This document shows positions 35,232 to 44,749 of a stretch of 64,000 bases of DNA, piece after piece (the first letter of the stretch is position 1; every line of letters begins with the position of its first letter). Location of the stretch: positions 62,001 to 126,000 of the forward strand of contig JAJGOT010000747.1 of NCBI GenBank assembly GCA_022457155.1. The letters are read 5' to 3'. The notes beneath the pieces were generated by a model. It saw only the letters and a list, made by a program, of their open reading frames with translations, searched no databases and was not told the DNA's origin. Made by a program: the position numbers and the translations under genes. Source of the DNA: Cladopsammia gracilis (lineage: Eukaryota > Cnidaria > Anthozoa > Scleractinia > Dendrophylliidae).

Positions 35232-35369
35232 TTAAGGACTTTTTTCTTTCCATTTCGAAGTCTTAAAAGGCGTGTTTACATTCTGGTAATGGAAAATTGA
35301 AGTGTGGAGTACAGAAGCGGTCATATTTGTTTGACTCTGATGATAGTCTTCTCTGAGTGACAAACCGGT

Positions 35370-35545
35370 TCTCTCTAGTCCCCCCCCTCCCCCCTATAAT
35401 CCAGACATGTGCTCAGCAGACGGATTCTGATTGGTTTAACCTTCCTGAAGCCTTTTTTAACAATAGGGGTCAAAAATAACTTTCTAGGGGAGGCGGGGGC
35501 GAGTTCGCGTACACTAAAATATGCGTGCATAAATTTGCATGCGAA
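35370..35545. repeat. Dispersed repeat, partner of 4.2-4.39 kb
   Basis: GCTCAGCAGACGGATTCTGA, CAATAGGGG and TTCTAGGGG match the block at 4245-4345 in order. Confidence 0.6.
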
Positions 35546-35729
35546 ATCGTGACAAGAAAACAAAAACAAGAAAAACGAAGCCGGAACCTTACCTCATGCC
35601 GCTTTGCGCATGAGTAATAAATTGGCCGCCATTTATGAATAGGGTCTATAGGGGTTCCTTTCAAAATTTCAATTTTATATGGGAGTTCCCCTGGGAGGAT
35701 GGTTGTAAGATGTATTCTATCCCCCCCCC

Positions 35730-35882
35730 CCCAAAAAAAAAAAAAAAAAAAAAATCAAAGGCTCCTAAGAGCCAACCCGTGAATAAGAAATGCTAACGAG
35801 TAACGCAATATTGTGGTAAGCTTATGTTTTCACACTGACACGATTCGATTTTTTTTTATGTTAAACGTAAGGATTTTTGACG

Positions 35883-35926
<44 letters not shown>

Positions 35927-35934
35927 AAAAAAAA
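35730..35934. repeat. Homopolymer and (CA)n microsatellite
   Basis: Contains a C run and an A run at 35721-35755. A perfect (CA)n run at about 35884-35921 is followed by poly-A. Confidence 0.95.
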
Positions 35935-35987
35935 AAAAGTACATCACTTTCATAATGTCCAGTCCGAAGAACAAAGAAAAGAAAAAA

Positions 35988-36072
35988 AATGCCCTGAGCG
36001 AGACTTGAACTCGGGCCTCCGACTGTCAATCGCGGCTCTAATCCACAAGACTATCGCGGAACTACGGAACAC
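35988..36072 (-). ncRNA. tRNA-like sequence, weak
   Basis: On the minus strand the block contains an A-box-like TAGTCTTGTGGATTAGAGC and a B-box-like CCGAGTTCAAGTCTCG, followed by a T8 run. The acceptor stem does not pair, so this is at best a SINE head or tRNA relic. A related B-box (GAGTTTGATTCTCG) followed by T-rich sequence occurs on the minus strand at about 37070. Confidence 0.35.
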
Positions 36073-36099
36073 ATACTAAGATAAGACTGAATTTTGTTA

Positions 36100-37110
36100 T
36101 TGTAAGGTAGATACGTATCAAAACGCGTGCCTAGGTTGAAAAATCCTTTTAGATCGATTTTAATGTTGCATTAAAGACTCAAAATGCGAACGATCGTTAA
36201 GTTTGTTGATTTTTAATTTTCCAGTTTGAAATTTTAAGTTACAAAGTTTAATTTATACTAAGTAAATGAAAATGCTAATGAGAGAAAACACCTTTAACAA
36301 ATAAATGAAAGAATGTGTGACAATGCGTGATTATAATGATACAACTGTTGGTTCAAAGAAGGTTGTTCCCATTTGATCCTTTATCTTAAGCTGAAAATTG
36401 GTGAAAGCATGATCTAAGATATTGAAACAATTGGGTGAACATAAACTGTGGCATTCTTTAGAGTCTTTCAGGTATTTGAATATGTGAGATAAGTGTGGAT
36501 AAGTGCTCACGTACGCGTGTGGAAAAATGTCGGGTGGTTTCGCCGACATAGCAGGCATTACAGCCCGCACACAAAAAAATTGTAAACAACACACGAACGA
36601 AGCCCGCTCGGGATAGGGTCTTTCACGCCAAACATGTTACCGATCTTGAAAGACGAAAAGACTAATTTTATATCTATATTATTACAATAACGTTTGATAA
36701 GTAGCCGAATCCTTTTCTGCGTAACACTGGAAAAATGGCCCGTATAAGGTAATTTGAAATAAAGACGTGAAAGAAAAATAAGGTCTTCTTGCGATAGACG
36801 CTGTTTATATTCGTTTATATTCGTTTACAGCAAATTAGTTATTGTTATCGCTAGATTCACACGGGGATTCACGTTGTTCTTAGTTACGAAACGTGTTCGT
36901 AACAAAGCATTACGTCACTAAGTTTACAGCTGATCAGTGATGGAACGAGTGAGCGGTAACGCAATATTGCGGTTTTTTTTGGAAATTTTGTCGAACGCAA
37001 ACAAACAAAAAAAAACAACAACTTTCAGTTCGAAAAAACAAAAACAAAAAAAGGAAAGAAATCCGTCCTGACGAGAATCAAACTCACGTTCTTCGGCTCT
37101 ATTCAACAAA
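36100..37110. other. No gene seen
   Basis: AT-rich intergenic sequence with a (TTTATATTCG)2 phrase near 36810 and A-rich stretches near 37005-37050. Confidence 0.4.
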
Positions 37111-37113
37111 TTA

Positions 37114-37260
37114 ACGTCAGTTTTTTATGCGTCTGTCCTCTTATTGATGATAAAATTCGTCATAACATTGTCAAAGTGCTGTGGATCCACAGCAAACTTT
37201 GACAATGTTATGACGAATTTTATCATCAATAAGAGGACAGACGCATAAAAAACTGACGTC
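37114..37260. mobile_element. Near-perfect palindrome, 147 bp
   Basis: Arms start at ACGTCAGTTTTTTATGCGTC and meet at GTGGATCCAC near 37185. A one-armed relative (CTCTTATTGATGATAAAA) occurs at about 38336, just upstream of the KIAA1958-like exon. It is likely a foldback MITE. Confidence 0.9.
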
Positions 37261-37556
37261 AATTTGTTTTTTACAATAACAAAAACGCCAAAATCGTAAA
37301 ACAACCGGATGAAATAAAGAGTGAACGCAAGGTAAACATGACAAATTGCTGAGATTTATTCAAATTGACGCAATCACTGTCAATAAATTTTCTCGCTTTC
37401 TCATTGGCTAACTGATAACAATAAAGACATTTCATTGGCTAAAATATTGACAGGATGACATCTTGCATAAATTATTCTCGCTCGCTGATCGAACAAAGTT
37501 GGAATAAAAAATCAAGCGCGTTGCAAAAAGGGTTCAAAGCTGTATAAAAAAACTGT

Positions 37557-38288
37557 TTAAGGAAACGAAGAGATCGATCCATTTTGCGACAACATGAAAA
37601 CCTGAGCCTGCCCAATATTGCAAGAATTGAAGAGTCCGCCAAGGGAGGCATTTGGAACCATCACAGACACCGAACTTGTGGATGCATGGTAGGATTGTGC
37701 AGCTGGTTGAGTTGTTATTGCGCCATGGACATTTGGAGCTTGGCCGTTTTGCAGTGCTGTTGAAAGAATATCAGAGCAGTTTTTGAGCTGGCGGACAGAT
37801 GGTCGGCTGTTCTGCTGTATTCTTCGCCCGTTTTGGTCCGGGCCTCAGCATAAAAACGGCGTAGACTTTCATCCAGCTGTTCCTCAGGTTTTTTTTTAGT
37901 TCTCGTTCAGAACACCATTCTGCTAATTAAACCGAAGGTATGTTATATTTTCATTGAACTTTACGAAAAGTTTTTGTTGCTAGCGAAATTCACTTATTAC
38001 AACAATAACTGTAATATGCATATGTTGAAATAACCTCTAGTGTTAGAAGTGCCATCGTATGTTTTTACCTTCAAACATCTTCACAAACCACTTTGTGTTT
38101 CTTTTCGACCCTTTTGACTCGGTATTTGAAACAATTTGTTGTCGGTCGAGTTCGTTTAATTGTGGAAACCTGGTGTTTTTTTCAGTTTTCTCGTTTTCTA
38201 CAGCTTCTACAAAGGATACAAGTTCTGCATCCCAGTCAGGAACAATGTCATCTACCAAACTAAAGTGCGGCAAACAACCTTCCTCCAT
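37557..38288 (-). pseudogene. Collapsed KIAA1958/QRICH1-like gene lacking the recombinase core
   Basis: Exon 1 (38069-38288) encodes 73 residues from MEEGCLPHFS to RNTKWFVKMFE, ending at GTAAAA. Exon 2 opens near 37920 after TTTAATTAGCAG in matching phase (EWCSERELKK). It then shifts by one base in a run of nine A (37888-37896) before PEEQLDESLRRFYAEARTKT. About 60 bases later the sequence switches frame to a C-terminal segment (RPSVRQLKNCSDILSTALQ, then VSVMVPNASLGGLFN) and stops at 37557. The ~300-residue middle expected for a recombinase domain is missing. Two frame changes and a deletion make this a pseudogene, unless the A-run is an assembly error and the deletion is functional. Confidence 0.75.
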
Positions 38289-38289
38289 C

Positions 38290-38635
38290 TTGAAACTTCT
38301 AAAGTTGCATAAATTAAAATTGTATGTGTCTGTACTCTTATTGATGATAAAAATTGACCAATCAGCATGCGAGAACAACTTCAGTTATTGTAAAATGTCT
38401 TATCCCTTAAACACTAGGATTTGACTAATTAGCGAGGTCAAATTTTGTTATTTCAAAGTAGATATGCGGAAAAAGTTAACATCTGAGTGATGGAACGAGC
38501 GAGCGAGCAAGTGAGTGAGAATTAGCCGCCGTTACCGATAACCCGTTCATTACGCTTGCGCGTATTTACGGTTAAAAAAGCTTGACAGCTTGAAGCCCTA
38601 TGCACTGGCTAACGGAATTACCAAGGAAAGTTTAC
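38290..38635. other. 5' flank of the KIAA1958-like copy
   Basis: Contains half of the 37114-37260 palindrome family at 38335-38360 and no gene. Confidence 0.4.
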
Positions 38636-38639
38636 AGCC

Positions 38640-38722
38640 AATGGATGGATGGAAGGAGGAAGAAAGAAAGGAAGGTAGGAAGGAAGAAAGAAAGAAAGGA
38701 AGGAAGGAACGAAGGACGGAGT
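38640..38722. repeat. GGAA/GAAA-rich microsatellite
   Basis: Imperfect runs of GGAA, GAAA and GGAT over ~80 bases. Confidence 0.9.
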
Positions 38723-39240
38723 GAAAATTTGCACATTTGTCCCCGCCCGCTACAACTTGTTCATTACGCTTCGCGTATTCAAGAGTTAAGAATAGGCTGC
38801 TAAGCTATATATTGTATATAGCTACATGTAGTACACTGGACCCGACCATTTTGAAGCAGGGGGTCTCGGAACTCTTCTTTTTTTCAAAACCTGATGCTAA
38901 CACTGTTTCTAGTCCAAGTTTTAAATTGGTGAAAGTGTGCCCCAATCCATTACCATCTCGAATAAAATAATTGTAAGAGTTTTGAAGAAGGGATAGAAGA
39001 AATCAAATTATTTTTTAAACACCAACTTGTTGTCCATCCACTAATTATTAACTTTATATTCTTATTTTAAAACTTCATTAATGTTTGTTATCATATGACC
39101 CGTACGGCCCTGCGAGCCTTTTCTTTGCAAAACCATTGATGAAAGTCCCGTATGAGGGCCGTACGCATTTGCGCGAGCGGGGCCGGAAAAAGCCGTACGG
39201 CCCTACTACAAAAGCGGACGGCCTCGCGCGCTAAAATTTC
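38723..39240. other. Intergenic with GCCGTACGGCC palindromes
   Basis: No gene. Bases 39098-39225 carry CCGTACGGCCC three times in both orientations, another foldback-like block. Confidence 0.5.
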
Positions 39241-39276
39241 AAGTAATTTTGTCTCCAAATTGGTCATATGATAAAA

Positions 39277-39326
39277 TACTTATTGACTAAGTTAGGTCGG
39301 GCCGGATGGGAAAATATTTGGCTCTC

Positions 39327-39376
<50 letters not shown>

Positions 39377-39420
39377 AGCCAAATATTTTCCCATCCGGCC
39401 CTCCCACTTAGTCAATAAGT
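39277..39420. mobile_element. Palindrome, 144 bp
   Basis: ACTTATTGACTAAGT, GGCCGGATGGGAAAATATTT and GGCTC are mirrored by complements. The loop holds CGCTGCGCTCGGTCC. Near-perfect stem; probable foldback MITE. Confidence 0.88.
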
Positions 39421-39511
39421 ACATAATATTTCTAATTTTTCTATGTTTTCAAATCTTTCCTCTCCGGCCCCCTCTCCTTCTCCTTCTTCTTCTCCCACAC
39501 ACTCCTAAACT

Positions 39512-39770
39512 AATGAGTTAGACAGTCTCATTTTTCTTTCAGTTAGACTCTTTGCCCCCATTGTCTCTCTCCATCTAATGAGTTAAACAGTCTCATTTTT
39601 CTCTCAGTTAGACTGTTTGCCCCATTGTCTCTCTCCATCTAATGAGTTAAACAGTCTCATTTTTCTTTCAGTTAGACTGTTTGCCCCCATTGTCTCTCTC
39701 CATCTAATGAGTTAGACAGTCTCATTTTTCCTTCAGTTAGACTGTTTGCCCCCATTGTCTCTCTCCATCC
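39512..39770. repeat. 65-bp tandem repeat, four copies
   Basis: Copies begin AATGAGTTA at 39512, 39577, 39641 and 39706. Each holds CAGTCTCATTTTTC and GCCCCCATTGTCTCTCTCCA. Non-coding. Confidence 0.92.
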
Positions 39771-39994
39771 GGATGTGTACTGTTGAACCCACTTTTGCGA
39801 CCATCTCTCGTAAGTGACCACGACCACTTACAACACTGGCGATTTGAATTGTTCTATTCTTTTTAACCACTGGTAATAATTATCGCGACCACTCGCCCAT
39901 ATTTTGATGTCCATACAGACGCAGATTAAATGTGTTGCAGTACAATCCAATTAAAACGAACTTTTTTTTCTCTATGATACAATATTTAGCGCTG

Positions 39995-40185
39995 ATAGGT
40001 ACTTTGTACATTGATATTACTACAGGTTCATATGATTCAAAGTTAACACCCCCTCTGGTCTGATAGGTGCTTTGTACATTGATATTACTACAGGTTCATA
40101 TGATTCAAAGTTAAGACCCCTGTGGTGTGTACATTGATATTACTACAGGTTAGTATGATTCAAAGTTAAGACCCCCGGTGGTCTA
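39995..40185. repeat. ~65-75-bp tandem repeat, three copies
   Basis: GTACATTGATATTACTACAG followed by TATGATTCAAAGTTAA and ACCCC recurs three times, with the last spacer shortened. Confidence 0.9.
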
Positions 40186-40212
40186 ACCTCTCGTAAGCGA
40201 TTGCATCGGCTT

Positions 40213-40372
40213 CAGGCGCGTAGCTAGGATTTTTAGGGGGGGGGGGGGGGGGAGGGGGCTCACTCTGTGTCACACCCAGGGTACTTACCAGATTGTCATG
40301 TCGACTTCCACATTGTGACGGGGTTCTGAGGTGTCACGGGTACCTCAGAACCTCGCCTAGCTACGCCCCTTG
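40213..40372. mobile_element. hAT-like MITE, ~160 bp
   Basis: The ends CAGGCGCGTAGCTAGG and CCTAGCTACGCCCCTTG are inverted repeats of the CAGGGGCGTAGC type used by hAT elements. A G run lies just inside the left end. No clear 8-bp duplication remains. Confidence 0.65.
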
Positions 40373-40506
40373 CTTTGCATTTTGGTTGGTAGCTTATGGG
40401 AGGTTCGACTGTATCAGCAATTAGTGAAAAAAAAAACTATAATTATAAATTAAACACTTGTTATATAGTCACTCATATGTTGACAACAGTGCATCACAAT
40501 GTCTGA

Positions 40507-41487
40507 GAACAGCAACTCCACAACCAGGTAAAGACTTACGACTGTCAACATTGTGGCAAGACCTTTACTGGACGAAGGCAGCTCACTAAACATAAAAGCA
40601 TTGCACATAAGAGTCAAAAGTGTTTTACGTGTGACGATGGTAACAAGTGTTCTAGTGACTTATCGGTCATCCACAACCATAAACAAACTTACACAGGATT
40701 CGAGAAACTTCTTGCATGCAACGAGTGTGATAAGAGGTTTAGTCAATCAGGGCATCTACAGAGGCATCTGAGAACACATACTGGGGAGAGACCATTTACA
40801 TGCAACAGATGCGGCAAGTGTTTTAGTCGCTCAGAGGTTCTCAACAAACATACAAAAACACACAATGCAGGCGAGAAGCCTTTTACATGCAGCGAGTGTG
40901 GAAAAAGGTTTAGTCAATCAGGGAATCTACAAAGGCATATAAGAATACATACAGGAGAGAAACCATTTGCCTGCAACCAGTGTGACAAGAGTTTCAGCAA
41001 GTCAGGGGATCTGCTAAAACATAAAAGAACACATACAGGGGAGAAACCTTTTACATGTATCGAATGTGGTAAGTGTTTTTGCCACTCAGAGGTTCTTATC
41101 AGGCATAAAAGAATACATACCGGGGAGACACCTTATACATGCAACGAATGTGGGCAGCTTTTTAGTCGCTCAGAGGTTCTTAATAAACATTCAAAAACAC
41201 ATGTTGGCAACACGCCTCTTACACGCAACGAGAGTGAAAAGAGTTTCAGTTATCGAAAGAATCTCCCGAAGCATAAAGGAAGACATACAAGTGAGAAGCC
41301 GTCTTCACGTAACCGTAACAAGAATTCTACCGGGGCAAGCGATCTTCAAAAGTCAGAATTCACTCAGCACGTTCAACATGATACAAGTGCGTCTTGCACT
41401 GAGGAGCTATTTATACATGATCAGCCAGAGGATATTTTCAGTATCTCTGAAATGTTGAGCCACGTTAAGGAAGAAATACAGAAGTGA
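40507..41487 (+). CDS. C2H2 zinc-finger exon, 9 finger units, 5' part not found
   Basis: An open frame of 326 codons encodes nine C2H2 units. Unit 1 has H-x4-H spacing, unit 2 is degenerate, units 3-8 are canonical with TGEKP-type linkers, and unit 9 has lost its cysteines (Arg and Ser at the ligand positions). A ~70-residue tail ends with DQPEDIFSISEML and a lysine-rich end, matching the tail of the 19.4-kb gene. The frame has no ATG before the fingers and a TGA sits at 40504. The exon must therefore be spliced to an upstream exon (AACAG at 40512 or CCAG at 40527 could be acceptors) or be a pseudogene. It is expected to be a nuclear DNA-binding protein. Confidence 0.75.
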   Translation, partial: EQQLHNQVKTYDCQHCGKTFTGRRQLTKHKSIAHKSQKCFTCDDGNKCSSDLSVIHNHKQTYTGFEKLLACNECDKRFSQSGHLQRHLRTHTGERPFTCNRCGKCFSRSEVLNKHTKTHNAGEKPFTCSECGKRFSQSGNLQRHIRIHTGEKPFACNQCDKSFSKSGDLLKHKRTHTGEKPFTCIECGKCFCHSEVLIRHKRIHTGETPYTCNECGQLFSRSEVLNKHSKTHVGNTPLTRNESEKSFSYRKNLPKHKGRHTSEKPSSRNRNKNSTGASDLQKSEFTQHVQHDTSASCTEELFIHDQPEDIFSISEMLSHVKEEIQK

Positions 41488-41821
41488 ACTGTTTACACTT
41501 TAGCTTTTGGGGACGGGTGGGGGGGGGGGGGGGGGAGGGGAAGATGTTCAAGTAAACTCAGCGCAAACCTATTTTGAAGATTAGTTTTGACAGGTACTTT
41601 TTATGCCAAGGCCTGTAAATCAGAAATCTCTATTACGGTACTACATAGCATTTTAGAGTGGAAATAGTCATCGGAAAGAGAGCAAATATGAGACTACATA
41701 ATTACACTCTTCTGACCGCGCTTAAGCGAGAACACCATCAAACAACCGATATTTGGGTAATGATGACAGTCGTATGATAAAAAAATAGATACTGCTAATA
41801 TAAATAAACATATATACAGTT
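41488..41821. other. 3' flank of the second zinc-finger exon
   Basis: G run at 41518-41540, otherwise AT-rich sequence with no gene. Confidence 0.4.
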
Positions 41822-41971
41822 AACAATTATTGGATGAGGTTGAGCATGATAGCGATAATTATCAAGGCCAAAGTTTGTGTTATCTGCCGAAGCCGAAGGC
41901 TGAGGCGGATAACACAAACTGAGGCCTTGATAATTATCGCTATCATGCGAAAACCGAATCCAATAATTGTT
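41822..41971. mobile_element. Palindrome, 150 bp
   Basis: Arms from AACAATTATTGGAT and GATAGCGATAATTATCAAGG to their complements at 41925-41971. The loop is CCGAAGCCGAAGGC. Probable foldback MITE. Confidence 0.88.
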
Positions 41972-42065
41972 TTATTATGCATATTCCTGAGCTGCACTTG
42001 TAAAGACAAGAGCGCGCACAAAAAAGTGATCAATGCACAGCAGTCAACTTGTAAGTAAACAACTT

Positions 42066-42147
42066 ACGTCACTTCTGCATGCATAAAACTATTGTCTGTA
42101 GGTATGACGTCACTTCTGCATGCATAAAACTATTGTCTGTAGGTATG
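42066..42147. repeat. 41-bp tandem duplication
   Basis: ACGTCACTTCTGCATGCATA plus the next 21 bases occurs twice back to back (42066-42106 and 42107-42147) without difference. Confidence 0.95.
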
Positions 42148-44190
42148 ACGTAACAGAAACAGCAAGCAATAATTAGCTGCGTGCTTATAGCCAATCAAAA
42201 TCGAGCTAGTGACACCAATGTATAATAATATATATTAATAGGTAGGTTCTACATAGCGTTTTCACTGTTTTCCCACCTTTTTGACGAGATTAACGTCTGG
42301 CATACAGTTTACAGAGAGATCGAAGAGAATGTTGATATTATTTATGTTTAATCAGAAGCCGTAACAACAACAAATTAGAGACAAAAAATGTTCATGAAAC
42401 GGACTCATACCTACAGATTACTAGACCAGTCATCGTACAACCCTACCTCCGTACCAATCATCGGTTATACTAACTTTGATAAGACGCGCATAACCAGTTT
42501 GCGTTTCACTTGACAGCCATCGTAGAAAGCAAAACAGTCACTGTATTTTTGTCCAAGTCCACCAAAAAAAGCGGTAAAATCTGGCGCGGACGGAAAGATC
42601 TTGAGCAAGTCTGAACACAGAGAGTAAGACGAGAGCGGGTGCGTGGGGCTCGCGCGTGAGGATCGGCGCTTCACGCGTCATCCTCTTGCTTTTGAGGGAA
42701 AAAAAGACGTTTTTGGCAGACGATACGGGGAACCTTGAAAACGTTTTCAGCATGAACAACTACAACTTGGCCTTACTTAGACAATACTTACCGGACTAAC
42801 GATTCTTACACCTGTTACCACATCAAGACTATCCAACATACATCAGGGGCACTTCTGAGAATATTGCACGGACCCTACAAGCTTAATAATAACTTAACTA
42901 ACTACAGTGCGGATTACGACAAACAACTCACCACCGTGAACCGATAATAAAAGCTCCCTGTGGTACTCCTTACAGGCCCGTAGCAGGAGGGGGGGGGGGG
43001 GGAGTTGTTTTAACAGCAACGAAGGCATTCCTGCCCTGAACTAAACTGCCCATGAGGAATATGACAGCAAACATGGCAAACCCAAAGATCTTGAATATGT
43101 TATCAAGTGCTCAAGGGTTTTTCATTGCAGCTCAGAGCGGACGGTTAGATTGTTCATGTGCATCCTTACTGCACATACAATTCATGTCACAATGCCATGC
43201 TACATCATGCATAAGCCCGTACACAGAGGAAGAAACCTAAGGACATGAAGGGCTAGTAGCCATTGCATTAACTTTGCTTAATAGAAGTTGGTGTCACCTC
43301 GACCTCTGATCAAAACAGCTAAAAAACCAGACCCAATTGCGTCGCACACACCCTTGTATAGTTTATATAAGGAGTCCACACTGATATTAATATTATAGGA
43401 TAAAAAACAGCCATGTTGTCCCAGCAACCGAGAAATCCCTGTTTACCAGGCCTGAACCAGGCTTGTTAGCGACAGGGTTTCTAAAACCTTCAGTTTCTAT
43501 AGCAACATTATCGCGCGAACGCCCTTAGCGGCCGGGAGCGATGAGAGGCGGTTGTGTTCGCAGGCTACATAATTTCAGCACCGGCCTTTGAGAGTTTTGA
43601 CGGAAAAAGGAATATGACTTAGAATGTTTCACCTTTTTAATTTTACGGAAATTATTTGACATCGATTGGATCCTATTTTTTTCTATGCAAACGACATTAC
43701 ATTTGGCTACCAGTTAGCCTCATTTTCAAAATGGTGGAGATGTTAGTGCAAACACGGACAGAGCGGTACCAGCACCGTGGTGAATCTGAATGAAATTGAG
43801 CTTCTACTCATGCGTAACAACCAAAAATGGTGGGCATATTTTCAAAAACATTTCGCGGTGACTTTCACAGCAAGAAGAGTTTTCAAAAAGTGCTCAAATA
43901 GCGAAATTAATTAGTTTATTGAAGTAAAGAACCATTATCATTGTCTACATCTTTTTATTGACTCTGTAATTGTTAGGGTGCGAATATTGGTAACACAGGT
44001 AGGACCTGTGAGCATTTGGCAGAAAAGTATATTGTGGCTCGTACTGAAATACTTCGGATTCGGTGTTGAAATATTGGGGTTCCTTACCGATTTTTTTGTG
44101 CAGGTAATAACAGCTAATCAGTGTATTTTAAAGCACACATTTAACCAATTATATTAAAAAGAATAAAACGCCCCAAAAAGCTGACAGCAT
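42148..44190. other. No gene seen (2 kb)
   Basis: Mixed intergenic sequence. A G run lies at about 42988-43002. The GCGGCCGGGAGCGATGAG block near 43530 looks like a dispersed repeat. Open frames of 60-73 codons have no supporting feature. Confidence 0.4.
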
Positions 44191-44196
44191 AATTTT

Positions 44197-44692
44197 AAGT
44201 TTGCGAACATGTGCTGGCAAACTTAACGTTGGCCTTGTGTGAACGTGACATCAACAGTTTGCAAACATGTGCTGGCAAACTTAACGTCGGCTTTGTGTGA
44301 ACGTGACATCAACAGTTTGCAAACATGTGCTGGCAAACTTAACGTCAGCTTTGTGTGAACGTGACATCAACAGTTTGCAAACATGTGCTGGCAAACTTAA
44401 CGTTGGCTTTGTGTGAACGTGACATCAACAGTTTGCAAACATGTGCTGGCAAACTTAACGTTGGCTTTGTGTAAACGTGACATCAACAGTTTGCAAACAT
44501 GTGCTGGCAAACTTAACGTTGGCTTTGTGTGAACGTGACATCAACAGTTTGCAAACATGTGCTGGCAAACTTAACGTCGGCTTTGTGTGAACGTGACATC
44601 AACAGTTTGCAAACATGTGCTGGCAAACTTGACGTTGGCTTTGTGTGCACGTGACATCAACAGTTTGCAAACATGTCTGCAAACTGTTAGCG
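44197..44692. repeat. 58-bp minisatellite, about 8.5 copies
   Basis: The unit holds GTTTGCAAACATGTGCTGGC, AAACTTAACG, GGCTTTGTGTGAACGTGACA and TCAACA. GTTTGCAAAC at the start of each unit is itself a palindrome and pairs with the later GCAAAC. Copies differ by one or two bases. Confidence 0.95.
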
Positions 44693-44749
44693 ACACTATA
44701 ACTTGTTTCTATTCTTGACAACTTTTTCATCAACTTTTTTTGAGTTGCT

